A DNA stretch of 64,000 bases from Gallaecimonas mangrovi. GTDB taxonomy: Bacteria > Pseudomonadota > Gammaproteobacteria > Enterobacterales > Gallaecimonadaceae. Position numbers and translations under genes: made by a program. The DNA lies in the NCBI RefSeq assembly GCF_003367375.1, contig NZ_CP031416.1:813501-877500 (forward strand). Reading direction: 5' to 3'. The notes under the pieces are model-generated. The model saw only the letters and a program-made list of their open reading frames with translations, ran no database searches and was not told the origin of the DNA. Shown here piece after piece: positions 9,254-19,298 of this stretch; the stretch's first letter is position 1, and each line of letters begins with the position of its first letter.

Positions 9254-10042
9254 ATGGTCTTTAAAAGTGCCTCTTTGGCCTTGTTATCCGCGCTTTTTAT
9301 GGGCCAGGCAATGGCTGCTGCCAGCAGCGATTTACCTGCCCCGGTCAAGGCATTAACGGCACGTGGCCTGGAAATTGTTGGCAGTTTTGACGCCCCGGCT
9401 GGCCTCAAAGGTTTTGCCGGTACCGTGCAAGGCCAACCGGTGGCCGTGTACCTGACCGCCGATGGCAAACATGTGTTAGTGGGTAATCTGTTGGATGCCA
9501 AAGGCAAAGATTTAACGACCCCGGCGCTGGATAAAATCGTTAACGGCCCCAAAAACGAAAAGGCCTGGAGCCATTTAGAAGACAGCCACTGGGTACTGGA
9601 CGGCAAAGCCGATGCGCCGCGCATTGTTTACATGCTGGACGACCCGGAATGCCCTTATTGCCATAAGTTCTGGCAGCAAACCCGCCCCTGGGTTGAAGCC
9701 GGTAAGGTGCAAATTCGCCATGTCTTGGTGGGCATTATCACCAAAGACAGCCCCGACGAAGCCGCCGCTATTATGTCGGCCAAAGATCCGTCGGCGGCGC
9801 TGGATGCCCATGAAAAAGGCTACCGTGGTGAAGGCCGCAACCATATGGACACCAGCCATATCACCAAAGAGGCCAGGGCCATTGTTGATGCCCACAACCA
9901 GATGATGCAAAAGCTGGCGCTCTACGCCACCCCGGCGGTGTTCTACAAAAAAGAAGACGGCTCTGTCGGCCTGCTGATGGGGGCGCCGCAAGGGGACTCC
10001 CTGGAAGAAATTATGGGCAGCCCGATGCCGAAAGCGAAATAA
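9254..10042 (+). CDS. dsbG: thiol:disulfide interchange protein DsbG
   Basis: 262 residues, start ATG with AAGGAG nearby at 9241-9247. A signal peptide ends near QAMAAA. The N-terminal dimerisation domain (about residues 25-90) is followed by a thioredoxin fold with the redox motif CPYC in DPECPYCHKFW at about residue 133, as in DsbG rather than DsbC (CGYC). The cis-proline is probably in ATPAVFYKK. In E. coli DsbG is a periplasmic isomerase/reductase that protects single cysteines from sulfenylation. A terminator follows directly. Its reductant DsbD is not in the window. Confidence 0.88.
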   Translation: MVFKSASLALLSALFMGQAMAAASSDLPAPVKALTARGLEIVGSFDAPAGLKGFAGTVQGQPVAVYLTADGKHVLVGNLLDAKGKDLTTPALDKIVNGPKNEKAWSHLEDSHWVLDGKADAPRIVYMLDDPECPYCHKFWQQTRPWVEAGKVQIRHVLVGIITKDSPDEAAAIMSAKDPSAALDAHEKGYRGEGRNHMDTSHITKEARAIVDAHNQMMQKLALYATPAVFYKKEDGSVGLLMGAPQGDSLEEIMGSPMPKAK

Positions 10043-10043
10043 C

Positions 10044-10070
10044 AAAAAGCCCGCCAAGCGGGGCTTTTTT
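10044..10070 (+). terminator. rho-independent terminator after dsbG
   Basis: AAAAGCCCGC at 10045-10054 pairs with GCGGGGCTTTT (one bulge) across a CAA loop, then a T-run. Confidence 0.8.
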
Positions 10071-10305
10071 CTAGCTCATCTTTCATTTTGTTATTGCGAT
10101 TATAAAAATCGGTTCCCTGCTAATTGCCCGTTAGGGCCCGCCCGCTATGGCGCCAGCCGCCAATGGCCTTATTCCCCCTGGCAAGCTCTATTGCCAGTTT
10201 GCCAACTCAGGCATAACGTAGCAGCCCTCAATTAACATGCAGTTGGGGCCAGATAGGCAGATACTGGTTGTCAGCTCCCGCCGCCTTTTAACCTGGAGAC
10301 ATACC

Positions 10306-12399
10306 ATGACCCGTAAAATCGCCATTGAGCGTTATCGGAACATCGGTATCAGTGCTCACATTGATGCCGGTAAAACCACCACCACAGAGCGCATTCTGTT
10401 TTACACCGGGATCAGCCATAAAATCGGCGAAGTGCACGAAGGTGCCGCCGTTATGGACTGGATGGCCCAGGAACAAGAGCGCGGCATTACCATTACCTCG
10501 GCGGCTACCACCACCTCTTGGAAAGGCATGGCCGGTAATTTTGCCGAACACCGCATCAATATCATCGACACCCCCGGCCACGTTGATTTTACCATCGAGG
10601 TGGAACGCTCAATGCGGGTGCTGGACGGTGCGGTGATGGTGTACGACGCCGTGGGCGGCGTGCAGCCGCAATCGGAAACCGTTTGGCGCCAGGCCAATAA
10701 ATACCGGGTGCCGCGTATTGCCTTTGTCAACAAAATGGACCGCGTTGGCGCCAACTTCTTGCGCGTAGAAAAGCAAATTCGCCAGCGCCTTAAAGGCCAG
10801 GCGGTGCCCATTCAGTTGCCGTTGGGCAGTGAAGACGATTTTCACGGCGTTATCGATCTCGTAAAAATGCAGGCCATTTACTGGGACGATGCCAGCCTGG
10901 GCGTTAAGTTCAGTTATGAAGCCATTCCCGAGGCTTACCTTGCTGACGCCGAGCACTGGCGTGAAAAACTGGTGGAAGCGGCCGCTGAAGGCTCGCCGGC
11001 GCTGCTTGATAAATACCTCAGCGGCGAAACCTTAAGCGAAGACGACATTAAAGCCGGGCTTAGGGCGCGCACCATCGGCAATGAAATTGTGCCAATGCTG
11101 GCCGGCAGTGCGTATAAAAACCGCGGCGTGCAGGCGCTGCTGGATGCGGTGGTGGAATATTTGCCATCGCCGCTGGATGTGCCGGCGATTAAAGGCCTGG
11201 ATATGGACGATGTTGAGGTGGAACGTCACGCCAGTGACGACGAGCCCTTCTCGGCCCTGGCCTTTAAAATAATGACCGACCCCTTTGTTGGCCAGCTGAC
11301 CTTCTTCCGGGTTTATTCCGGGGTGGTGAAAACCGGTGATACCGTGTTTAACCCCACCAAGGGCCAGCGCGAGCGCTTGGGGCGCATTTTGCAAATGCAC
11401 GCCAACAGCCGCCAGGAGATCAAAGAGGTACATGCCGGTGAAATTGCGGCGGCAGTGGGCCTTAAAAGTGTGACCACAGGTGACACCTTAAGTGATCCCA
11501 ACAAGCTGATAGTGCTTGAAAAAATGGTGTTTCCTGAGCCGGTTATTGCCCAGGCCATTGAGCCTAAAACCAAAACCGACCAGGAAAAAATGGGCCTGGC
11601 CCTTGGCCGTTTGGCGCAGGAAGATCCGTCGTTTCGGGTGTCCAGTGACGAAGAGTCTGGCCAAACCATTATTGCCGGCATGGGCGAGCTGCACCTGGAC
11701 ATCATTGTCGATAGGCTGCGTCGCGAGTTTGGTGTTGAAGCCAACGTCGGCCGGCCACAGGTGGCATACCGTGAAACCATTGCGGGTGCGGTAGACGATG
11801 TGGAAGGCAAGTTTGTTAAGCAATCCGGTGGCCGTGGCCAATATGGCCATGTGGTGCTGAATATCGAACCCTTGCGCGAAGGTGGCGGCTATGAGTTTGT
11901 TGACGCCATCAAGGGTGGGGTTATTCCTCGCGAGTACATTCCGGCGGTGGATAAAGGTATTCAGGAAACCTTGCGCAGCGGCGTGCTGGCGGGCTTTCCG
12001 GTGGTGGATGTCAAAGTCACCCTGGTGGACGGCTCCTACCACGACGTGGACTCCAACGAAAACGCCTTTCGCACTGCCGCGTCCATGGCCTTTAAAGAAG
12101 GTATGCGCCGTGCCAAGCCGACATTGCTTGAGCCGATGATGGACGTGGAAGTGGAAACGCCCGAAGAGTTCATGGGTAACGTGATTGGCGATTTAACGTC
12201 CCGGCGCGGGGTGATGCAAGGCATGGACGACATTGCCGGTGGTACCAAGCAAATAAAAGCCTTGGTGCCGTTATCGGAAATGTTCGGCTATTCCACGACG
12301 CTGCGCTCACAAACCCAGGGCCGTGCCACCTTCAGCATGGAGTTCAAGCACTATGCCAGCGCCCCTCAGCAAGTGCTGGATGAGGTGCTAAGGCACTGA
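10306..12399 (+). CDS. fusA: elongation factor G (stand-alone copy)
   Basis: 697 residues from the ATG at 10306, with GGAGAC upstream; the 23-codon extension has no EF-G content. G1 motif AHIDAGKT at residues 17-24, DTPGH near 90 and NKMD near 144. Domains II-V complete through the C-terminus. It catalyses ribosomal translocation and, with RRF, subunit recycling. It is a single-gene unit between terminators and not in a str operon (no rpsL, rpsG or tufA nearby). Many gammaproteobacteria carry a second EF-G in such a setting, so this may be EF-G2 rather than the main copy. Confidence 0.9.
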   Translation: MTRKIAIERYRNIGISAHIDAGKTTTTERILFYTGISHKIGEVHEGAAVMDWMAQEQERGITITSAATTTSWKGMAGNFAEHRINIIDTPGHVDFTIEVERSMRVLDGAVMVYDAVGGVQPQSETVWRQANKYRVPRIAFVNKMDRVGANFLRVEKQIRQRLKGQAVPIQLPLGSEDDFHGVIDLVKMQAIYWDDASLGVKFSYEAIPEAYLADAEHWREKLVEAAAEGSPALLDKYLSGETLSEDDIKAGLRARTIGNEIVPMLAGSAYKNRGVQALLDAVVEYLPSPLDVPAIKGLDMDDVEVERHASDDEPFSALAFKIMTDPFVGQLTFFRVYSGVVKTGDTVFNPTKGQRERLGRILQMHANSRQEIKEVHAGEIAAAVGLKSVTTGDTLSDPNKLIVLEKMVFPEPVIAQAIEPKTKTDQEKMGLALGRLAQEDPSFRVSSDEESGQTIIAGMGELHLDIIVDRLRREFGVEANVGRPQVAYRETIAGAVDDVEGKFVKQSGGRGQYGHVVLNIEPLREGGGYEFVDAIKGGVIPREYIPAVDKGIQETLRSGVLAGFPVVDVKVTLVDGSYHDVDSNENAFRTAASMAFKEGMRRAKPTLLEPMMDVEVETPEEFMGNVIGDLTSRRGVMQGMDDIAGGTKQIKALVPLSEMFGYSTTLRSQTQGRATFSMEFKHYASAPQQVLDEVLRH

Positions 12400-12400
12400 T

Positions 12401-12430
12401 AAAAAGCCCCGCTTGGCGGGGCTTTTTTTT
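12401..12430. terminator. bidirectional rho-independent terminator
   Basis: AAAAAGCCCCGC at 12401-12412 pairs perfectly with 12416-12427 around a TTG loop, with T-runs for both convergent genes. Confidence 0.9.
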
Positions 12431-12433
12431 TGC

Positions 12434-13177
12434 TTAATATTCCTGGGCGGTGGGGCGGAATAAAATCTCGTTGATATCCACCTCACTTGGCTGGCCAATG
12501 GCATAAAGCACGGCGCGGGCAAAGGCGTCGGCACCAATGGCGTAGTTGTCATAAAAGGCTTTGGTGGCCTTAGCGGTTTCAGGGTCGGTAATGCTGTCAG
12601 GCAGCTCCGACTGCACCGCGCCAGGGGAAATGATGGTGGTACGAATATTGTAGGGTTTCACTTCCTGGCGCAGCCCTTCACTTATCACCCGCACCGCGTG
12701 TTTGGTGGCGGAATAAATGGTACTGCCGGGGCGAACTTTGTGGCCTGCTACTGACGACACGTTAATAATGTGGCCGCTTTTTTGCGCCTGCATTACCGGC
12801 AGTACGGCGCCAATACCGTACAGCACCCCTTTAATATTCACATCTATCATCTGCTCCCATTCCTTTAGCTTTCGTTTTTCAAGCAACGAATGGGGCATCA
12901 GCCCGGCGTTATTGAGCAGCACATCTACCCGGCCATAAAGGCTAACCGCCTGTTGAATAAGGGCTTCTACTTGCTGGTTGTCGGTGACATCGGTCTGCAC
13001 CAGGGCTTGGTGGGACATGGCCAACTCGTCGGCCAGGGCCTCTAAGCGCTCCATCCGCCGCGCAGCCAACACCACCTTGGCCCCCGCCTTGACCAAATGG
13101 CGGGCGGTTTCGGCGCCTAAACCACTGCTGGCACCGGTGATAACCACCACCTTGTTTTCTATCTGCTGGTTCATCAT
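12434..13177 (-). CDS. SDR family NAD(P)-dependent oxidoreductase
   Basis: 247 residues. Rossmann glycine motif TGASSGLG at about residues 14-21, NNAG near 90 and the catalytic pair YSATK near 157, with Ser in NVSS. These place it among classical short-chain dehydrogenases. The related E. coli YdfG/clavaldehyde-type enzymes act on small alcohols or hydroxy acids; the substrate here is unknown. The start is either of two adjacent ATGs (13177 or 13174), AGAGG lying just upstream. It sits with a cupin and a divergent LysR gene, possibly a small stress or carbonyl-metabolism regulon. Confidence 0.85.
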   Translation of the reverse strand: MMNQQIENKVVVITGASSGLGAETARHLVKAGAKVVLAARRMERLEALADELAMSHQALVQTDVTDNQQVEALIQQAVSLYGRVDVLLNNAGLMPHSLLEKRKLKEWEQMIDVNIKGVLYGIGAVLPVMQAQKSGHIINVSSVAGHKVRPGSTIYSATKHAVRVISEGLRQEVKPYNIRTTIISPGAVQSELPDSITDPETAKATKAFYDNYAIGADAFARAVLYAIGQPSEVDINEILFRPTAQEY

Positions 13178-13396
13178 GACCTCTCTGTTAGCGATGGATC
13201 ATCTGCTGGGCGGCGCCATTGTCGCGCTCACCCTGAATGTCGATATGGGCGAATACTGTACCAACATCGGTCAGTCCCCTTGCGGTTAAGGTAACCGATA
13301 ACCCTTGCACAATCTGTTTTAAGCGCGGCTACGCGGTGGTGGCAACGGGGCCGCACCACCCAGGCGCAGCCTTGTATCGCCCGCGGCCCGCAACAA

Positions 13397-13798
13397 TCAG
13401 GTGTTAGCCAGGTAGTCGCTGTCGGTTACCGGTTCAAGCCAGGTAACCGGCGAGCCGTTTTCAGACTCGGCAATGGCGATGTGGGTCATGGCGGTGGTGT
13501 CGGTTGCGCCGTGCCAGTGCCGTTCGCCGGGTTTTATCCAGACAATGTCGCCGGGGCTAATGCTGTGAATGGGCTCGCCCGCTTTTTGCACCCAGCCCTT
13601 GCCGGCGGTTACCAGCAGGGTTTGGCCTAACGGATGGGTATGCCAGTGGGTGCGGGCACCGGGTTCAAAGGTGACGGTAGCGCCACCGGTTTTGGCGCCA
13701 TCGGTGCCCTGAAAGGGGGCATCAATACGCACGGTGCCAACGAAATAGTCGCCGGGGCCGGTAACAGAAGCTGCGTTGCCGCTACGAGTGATCTCCAT
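13397..13798 (-). CDS. cupin domain protein
   Basis: 133 residues from the ATG at 13798, preceded by AGAGGT. A single conserved cupin barrel with metal ligands in [13 protein letters not shown] and HWHGAT near [12 protein letters not shown]. It resembles the cupins often found beside LysR and SDR or carboxymuconolactone-decarboxylase genes; some are described as (R)-mandelonitrile lyase-like. Activity cannot be read from sequence. Divergent from the LysR gene at 13964, the likely regulator. Confidence 0.8.
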   Translation of the reverse strand: MEITRSGNAASVTGPGDYFVGTVRIDAPFQGTDGAKTGGATVTFEPGARTHWHTHPLGQTLLVTAGKGWVQKAGEPIHSISPGDIVWIKPGERHWHGATDTTAMTHIAIAESENGSPVTWLEPVTDSDYLANT

Positions 13799-13963
13799 GT
13801 GAATACCTCTTGTGAGAACGTGGTGCTTAATAAGTGAGCGCCACTCTAGCAAGACGGTACGTGCGGCATTAGGGGGGCAAGGTTGCAAGGGTTTGTGAGA
13901 AATATTCAGTAATAGAAATTTTAATGAATAATATAAAATAAAAGCACCTTGTTAGGAGCCACT

Positions 13964-14857
13964 ATGCCGCGCGACAACCTCAATGACCTGGTGGCGTTTG
14001 TCACCGTTGCCCGCGAGGGCAGTTTTACCCGGGCAGCGGCCAAGCTCGGGGTGTCGCCATCGGCGCTGAGTCATGCCATGCGCGGCTTGGAACAGCGGCT
14101 GGGGTTGCGGCTACTAGCGCGCAGTACCCGCAGTGTGTCGCCCACCGAAGCGGGGGAAACCTTGCTGCTGTCGGTGGCGCCAAGGCTGGAGGAAATTGAA
14201 GCGCAGCTCAGTGCCTTGGGGGATTTACGGGGTAAGCCGGCCGGCACCATCCGCATTAATGCTTCGCGCCATGCGGTGGCCCACTGCCTGTGGCCCAAGC
14301 TCAGGCCTTTTTTAAAAGATTACCCCGATATCAATATCGAGATCTCCGCCGATAACCGCTTTACCGATATTGTTGCCGAACGTTTTGACATGGGGATTCG
14401 CTTGTCTGAAAGCCTGCCCAAAGACATGATAGCGGTGCCCATTTGTGGCCCCATGCGCATGGTAGCGGTGGCCAGCCCCGGCTACTTTGAAAGCCACTAT
14501 AAGCCTTTGCACCCCAACGACCTTAACCAGCAGCAGTGCATTAACTTGCGCTTGCCAACCTATGGCGGTTTTTATGCCTGGGAATTTGAAAAAGACGGCC
14601 AGGCGTTGTCGGTGCGGGTGCAGGGGCAACTGGCCTTTAACGACAGCCAGCACAGTGTGCAGGCGTGCCTCGACGGTTTTGGCATCGCTTTTGTGCCCAA
14701 AGACATGGTGGATAGTTATTTAGAAACTGGGCAACTGCTGCAAGTCTTGGCTGACTGGTGCCCCGAATTTGCTGGTTATTCGCTGTATTACCCCAATCGG
14801 CGCCAACATTCCTCGGCCTTTAGTTTGGTTATAAATGCACTGAAATCCCATATTTAG
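13964..14857 (+). CDS. LysR family transcriptional regulator
   Basis: 297 residues from the ATG at 13964, with TAGGAG 6 nt upstream. Residues about 5-64 form the winged helix-turn-helix (DLVAFVTVAREGSFTRAAA; SALSHAMRGLEQRLG), followed by a periplasmic-binding-protein-like effector domain. Closest in style to the PecT/DsdC-like repressors of oxidoreductase genes (TEAGE). It shares a 165-bp divergent region with the cupin gene and probably controls it and the SDR gene. Confidence 0.88.
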   Translation: MPRDNLNDLVAFVTVAREGSFTRAAAKLGVSPSALSHAMRGLEQRLGLRLLARSTRSVSPTEAGETLLLSVAPRLEEIEAQLSALGDLRGKPAGTIRINASRHAVAHCLWPKLRPFLKDYPDINIEISADNRFTDIVAERFDMGIRLSESLPKDMIAVPICGPMRMVAVASPGYFESHYKPLHPNDLNQQQCINLRLPTYGGFYAWEFEKDGQALSVRVQGQLAFNDSQHSVQACLDGFGIAFVPKDMVDSYLETGQLLQVLADWCPEFAGYSLYYPNRRQHSSAFSLVINALKSHI

Positions 14858-14971
14858 CAGCAAATTAGCTAAATAAGTCTCTGCTGGTCTACCGCTCACC
14901 GCAAACCCCTTCCGCTCAATTGTGGCTGCGATACTGTTTTAAGCTTTGTTGTTGAAAACAGAGTGGCCTTT

Positions 14972-17900
14972 ATGTTGGGACTTGTTCGCGTTGCACTGAA
15001 CCGCCCCTATACCTTTGTTGTACTGGCCTTATTGCTGGTTATTTTAGGGCCACTGGTCGCTAAACGTACGCCTAAGGATATTTTCCCCAATATTGATATC
15101 CCCATTATTGCCGTGGCGTGGCAATACAAAGGGCTGCCCCCAAAAGAAATGGCCGGGCGTATCACCACCAATTTTGAGCGCGTGCTCACCACCACCGTTA
15201 ATAATATCGACCACATCGAAGCCAACTCTTACACCGGCTTTGGCATCGTTAAAATTTTCTTCCAGCCCAATGTCGATATCAACCTGGCCAATGCGCAGGT
15301 AACGGCGGTGGCACAAACCGTGGTTAAACGCATGCCCTCTGGCACGCAACCGCCGTTAATCATCAATTACAGCGCTTCAACGGTGCCGGTTATTCAACTG
15401 GCGCTGTCTGGCAAAGGCTTAACCGAACAACAACTGGCCGACCTGGCCCTGAACCGGTTACGTACCTCGCTGGTAACCATACCGGGCGCCGCCATTCCCT
15501 ATCCTTATGGGGGCAAGCAGCGCCAGGTGCAGCTTGACTTAAACCCTGACGCCCTCAAAGCGCGCGGCCTTACCGGCCAGGATGTGGCCAATGCCTTAGC
15601 CGCACAAAACCAGGTTATTTCGGCCGGTACCGAAAAAATTGGCAACCTGGAATATGCCATTAGCCTGAACAACTCCCCGGTGGATATTGCAGACATTGCT
15701 AACTTCCCCATTAAAAACGTCAACGGCGCCATGGTGTACATCCGGGATGTTGCCACCGTGCGTGACGGTAGTGCCGTGCAAACCAACATCGTGCACGTTG
15801 ACGGCGGCCGCTCGGTGCTGATGAACATCTACAAGAACGGCAGCAGCTCAACGCTGGATGTGATTAGCGGCATTAAAAACAAACTCAAGCAGGTGTTGCC
15901 GCAGCTACCCGATAGCCTGAAGGTCAAACCCATTGGCGACCAGTCGATGTTTGTTGAAGGGGCTATCGACGGCGTGATAACCGAAGGGGTTATTGCCGCG
16001 CTGCTAACCAGTTTGATGATCTTGCTGTTTTTGGGCAGCTGGCGTTCCACGCTTATCGTCACCGTATCAATACCGCTGTCCATTCTTGGCGCCATTATCA
16101 GTTTGTCGCTGCTGGGGGAAACGCTGAACATCATGACCCTGGGCGGCCTGGCGCTGGCGGTGGGTATTTTGGTGGACTTGGCAACGGTGACCATCGAAAA
16201 CGTCAATGTGCACCTGGAACAGGGCAAAAAAGTCGAGCAAGCCATTTTGGACGGCACCAAGCAGATAGTGATGCCGGCCTTTGTGTCGTTATTGTGTATC
16301 TGTATCGTTTTTGTGCCGATGTATTTTCTCCACGGCTTGCCCCGCTATCTGTTTGTACCGATGGCAGAAGCGGTGATCCTGGCGATGGTGTTTTCGTTCC
16401 TGCTGTCGTTTACGCTGGTGCCAACCATGGCCAAGTATTTGCTCAAACCCCACAAAGGGGACGGCCCAGGGCACACCAACCTGCACTTTTTTCAGCACTT
16501 TCAAGCGGGTTTTGAAAACAAATTTAATCGGTTTCGCCGCAGTTATCGCCGCACCTTGGTCTCGGCTCTGGCAGGGAAGAAAAGCTTTCTGCTGTGCTTT
16601 TTGGGCTTTGTGGTGCTGTCGTTTGCACTGGTGCCCTTTATTGGCCGCGACTTTTTCCCGGCGGTAGATTCCGGGCAAATTGTCTTGCATGCCCGCGCCC
16701 CCATTGGCACCCGGGTAGAAGACACCGCTGCCCGTTTTGCCCAGATAGAAAAAGTGGTTAAAGAGGTGATACCGCAGCAGGACTTGGCGGCACTGGTGGA
16801 TAACATCGGCACCTATGTGTCGAGTATCAATACCATTTATTCAAACAACGGCATGATTGGCTCCCAAGACGGCGACCTGCAGATTTCCTTGAATGAGGGC
16901 CACGCCCCCACTGCCGAATACATCAAAAAACTGCGGGAAATTTTGCCAGAGCGCTTCCCGGATATGACCTTTTCCTTCCTGCCGGCCGATATTGTTAGCC
17001 AAATTTTGAACTTTGGTACGCCATCGCCGGTGGAAGTGCGGATCCGCGGCCATAACACCGCCGCTAACTTTGCCTATGCCAGTAGTTTGCTACCTAAGCT
17101 CAAGCGCATTCCCGGCATTGCCGATGTACGCATTCAGCAAAACCCCAATGCGCCGGCCATTGCGGTGAATGTTGACCGTACCCGCGCCATGTATGCCGGT
17201 GTCACCCAAAAAGATGTGGTTAACAGCCTGGTGGTGAACCTGGTGGGCTCTAGCCAAGTCGCGCCAACCTATTGGCTGAACCCAAAAAATGGCGTTATTT
17301 ACCCCATTGTTATGCAAACGCCGCAATACCAAATGGACTCCCTCAAAGCCCTGAAAGATGTGCCGGTGAATGCTGCGGGTAATAACAACACCGTGGTGCT
17401 GGGCGGCGTGGCCAACTTTAAACGCAGCCGCACCGACGGGGTGGTTTCCGAATACAACATTCAGCCCGAGGTACAAATTTTTGCCACGGTACAGGGCCGC
17501 GATTTGGGCGCGGTGGCTACCGACTTACAAAAAATACTCGCTGCCAGCCACAAACCCAAAGGCTCGTCGGTGACCATTGCCGGCCAGGTGCAAACCATGA
17601 ATACCGCCTTCTCGGGCCTGTTGTTTGGGCTGCTTGGCGCCATTGTGATGGTGTACCTGTTGTTGGTGATCAACTTCCAGTCTTGGCGCGATCCTTTTGT
17701 CATTATCACGGCGCTGCCGGCGGCGCTGGCGGGGATTGTCTGGATGCTGTTTACCACCCAAACCCCCTTCAGTGTGCCCGCACTGACCGGGGCCATTATG
17801 TGTATGGGGGTAGCCACGGCCAACAGTGTGTTGGTGGTGAGTTTTGCCAGAGAAAAACTCGCAGAGCTGGGTGATGCCACCCAAGCCGCTATTGAAGCCG

Positions 17901-18121
17901 GTTATGCCCGTTTGCGGCCGGTATTGATGACGGCGCTGGCGATGATCATTGGCATGTTACCCATGGCGTTGGGGCTAGGCGATGGTGGTGAACAAAACGC
18001 CCCGCTGGGCCGCGCTGTTATTGGCGGCCTGATATTTGCCACCGTGGCCACGCTGTTCTTTGTTCCTGTGTTGTTTAGCCTGTTCCACCGTCACTCAGAT
18101 AGGAGAAGCTCTGATGTCTGA
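14972..18121 (+). CDS. RND family efflux permease
   Basis: 1049 residues from the ATG at 14972 (a GTG at 14963 is possible). Twelve membrane helices in two halves flank two large periplasmic loops. Recognisable motifs include FPNIDIP near residue 40, the long TM cluster around GGLALAVGILVDLATVTIENV and the conserved GAIMCMGVATANSVLVV. The helix-4 region has DLATVTIEN in place of the classical DD pair, with one aspartate visible. This is the short MdtB/CusA-unlike group with VxVNRP openings, often annotated as AcrB/AcrD/AcrF family. It overlaps the following adaptor gene by 8 bp. Substrate unknown. Confidence 0.85.
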   Translation: MLGLVRVALNRPYTFVVLALLLVILGPLVAKRTPKDIFPNIDIPIIAVAWQYKGLPPKEMAGRITTNFERVLTTTVNNIDHIEANSYTGFGIVKIFFQPNVDINLANAQVTAVAQTVVKRMPSGTQPPLIINYSASTVPVIQLALSGKGLTEQQLADLALNRLRTSLVTIPGAAIPYPYGGKQRQVQLDLNPDALKARGLTGQDVANALAAQNQVISAGTEKIGNLEYAISLNNSPVDIADIANFPIKNVNGAMVYIRDVATVRDGSAVQTNIVHVDGGRSVLMNIYKNGSSSTLDVISGIKNKLKQVLPQLPDSLKVKPIGDQSMFVEGAIDGVITEGVIAALLTSLMILLFLGSWRSTLIVTVSIPLSILGAIISLSLLGETLNIMTLGGLALAVGILVDLATVTIENVNVHLEQGKKVEQAILDGTKQIVMPAFVSLLCICIVFVPMYFLHGLPRYLFVPMAEAVILAMVFSFLLSFTLVPTMAKYLLKPHKGDGPGHTNLHFFQHFQAGFENKFNRFRRSYRRTLVSALAGKKSFLLCFLGFVVLSFALVPFIGRDFFPAVDSGQIVLHARAPIGTRVEDTAARFAQIEKVVKEVIPQQDLAALVDNIGTYVSSINTIYSNNGMIGSQDGDLQISLNEGHAPTAEYIKKLREILPERFPDMTFSFLPADIVSQILNFGTPSPVEVRIRGHNTAANFAYASSLLPKLKRIPGIADVRIQQNPNAPAIAVNVDRTRAMYAGVTQKDVVNSLVVNLVGSSQVAPTYWLNPKNGVIYPIVMQTPQYQMDSLKALKDVPVNAAGNNNTVVLGGVANFKRSRTDGVVSEYNIQPEVQIFATVQGRDLGAVATDLQKILAASHKPKGSSVTIAGQVQTMNTAFSGLLFGLLGAIVMVYLLLVINFQSWRDPFVIITALPAALAGIVWMLFTTQTPFSVPALTGAIMCMGVATANSVLVVSFAREKLAELGDATQAAIEAGYARLRPVLMTALAMIIGMLPMALGLGDGGEQNAPLGRAVIGGLIFATVATLFFVPVLFSLFHRHSDRRSSDV

Positions 18122-19253
18122 AGCCAAATCTCATACCCTTCGTTATATCGGTATCGGCGTGGTGGTTGTCGCCGCCGTTATTGCCACTTCAGGCATCATG
18201 GTGCGCGCCAATGAAGAAAAACAGCTAAAAACCTGGACCGACAAACAAGCGGTGCCGGTGGTGGCGGTGGTTAACCCCAAGGGGCAAGGTGGCCAGCAAC
18301 AGCTGGAACTGCCGGGCCGGCTTGAGGCTTACCGCCAGGCGCCCATTTATTCCCGGGTAAACGGTTACCTGAAAAGCTGGCAGTTTGATATTGGCAGCCA
18401 GGTGAAAGCCGGGCAGCAACTGGCGAAAATAGACACCCCCGATATTGACCAGCAGCTGATGCAGGCTCGGGCCCAGTTAGCGGTGGCGAAAGCCAATGCC
18501 GCGTTAGCCAAGTCAACGGCAGAGCGCTGGCAAACCCTTGCCAAAACCAAGGCGGTATCGGCCCAGGAAGCGCAGCAAAACACCAGTGCCTACGAAGCCA
18601 GCCTGGCGCAAGTACGCGCCGACCAGGCCAATGTGAAATACCTGGAAGTGCAAAAGGGTTACGCCGAAATAACCGCGCCCTTTAACGGCGTGGTAACGGC
18701 TCGTAATACCGACGTTGGCGACCTTATCAGCTCTGGCAGCAGCGGTGGCAACGCCCTGTTTCAGGTGGCCGATGTCAGCAAGTTGCGGGTTTATATTCAG
18801 GTGCCACAGCAAGACGTGCCCAACGTGAAACTGGGCACCAAAGCCATATTAACGGTGCCTGAGCACCCCAATCAGCACTTTCAGGCCTCGGTTGAAGCCT
18901 CATCCCAGGCGGTTACCCAGGCCAGTGGTACGGCGCTGATGCAATTGGTGGTGGATAACCGCAAGGGGGAACTCTTGCCGGGCAGTTACGCCAGTGTTGA
19001 CCTTGACTTGCCCAGCCCCAAAGGGGTGGTGTCGATACCCGCCAGCGCGGTGATTTTTGATGCCAAAGGCCTGTCGGTGGCGGTGGTTAATGCCAGCGAC
19101 AAGGTAGAGCTAAGAAGCATTCATATTGTCAGAGACTTGGGGCGCACCGTTGAAATATCGTCGGGGCTAAGCACTGACGATAAGGTCATCACCAATCCCC
19201 CCGATGGGGTCACCAACAACACCCAGGTGAGGGTGGTCAGTGGCTCGGTATAA
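18114..19253 (+). CDS. RND efflux periplasmic adaptor (MFP) subunit
   Basis: 379 residues from the ATG at 18114, with AGGAG 8 nt upstream. An N-terminal membrane anchor (about residues 10-32) is followed by a lipoyl-like half motif (APIYSRVNGYLKSW), an alpha-hairpin coiled coil (LAVAKANAALAKSTAERWQ) and the second lipoyl half with ITAPFNGVVTARNTDVGD. It links the permease to an outer membrane channel. No channel gene is in this operon; the tolC at the end of the window could serve. Permease-before-adaptor order is less common than the reverse. Confidence 0.85.
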   Translation: MSEAKSHTLRYIGIGVVVVAAVIATSGIMVRANEEKQLKTWTDKQAVPVVAVVNPKGQGGQQQLELPGRLEAYRQAPIYSRVNGYLKSWQFDIGSQVKAGQQLAKIDTPDIDQQLMQARAQLAVAKANAALAKSTAERWQTLAKTKAVSAQEAQQNTSAYEASLAQVRADQANVKYLEVQKGYAEITAPFNGVVTARNTDVGDLISSGSSGGNALFQVADVSKLRVYIQVPQQDVPNVKLGTKAILTVPEHPNQHFQASVEASSQAVTQASGTALMQLVVDNRKGELLPGSYASVDLDLPSPKGVVSIPASAVIFDAKGLSVAVVNASDKVELRSIHIVRDLGRTVEISSGLSTDDKVITNPPDGVTNNTQVRVVSGSV

Positions 19254-19277
19254 AAAAGGCGCTTAACGCGCCTTTTT
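19253..19277. terminator. bidirectional rho-independent terminator
   Basis: AAAAAGGCGC at 19253-19262 pairs with GCGCCTTTTT at 19268-19277 around TTAAC, between the efflux operon and tpm. Confidence 0.85.
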
Positions 19278-19298
19278 CATTGCTAACAGCCGAAATGC

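Noticed and set aside
12978-13289. Plus-strand ORF of 103 codons across the SDR start region
   Set aside because: Mostly antisense to the SDR gene; no family and no ribosome binding site.
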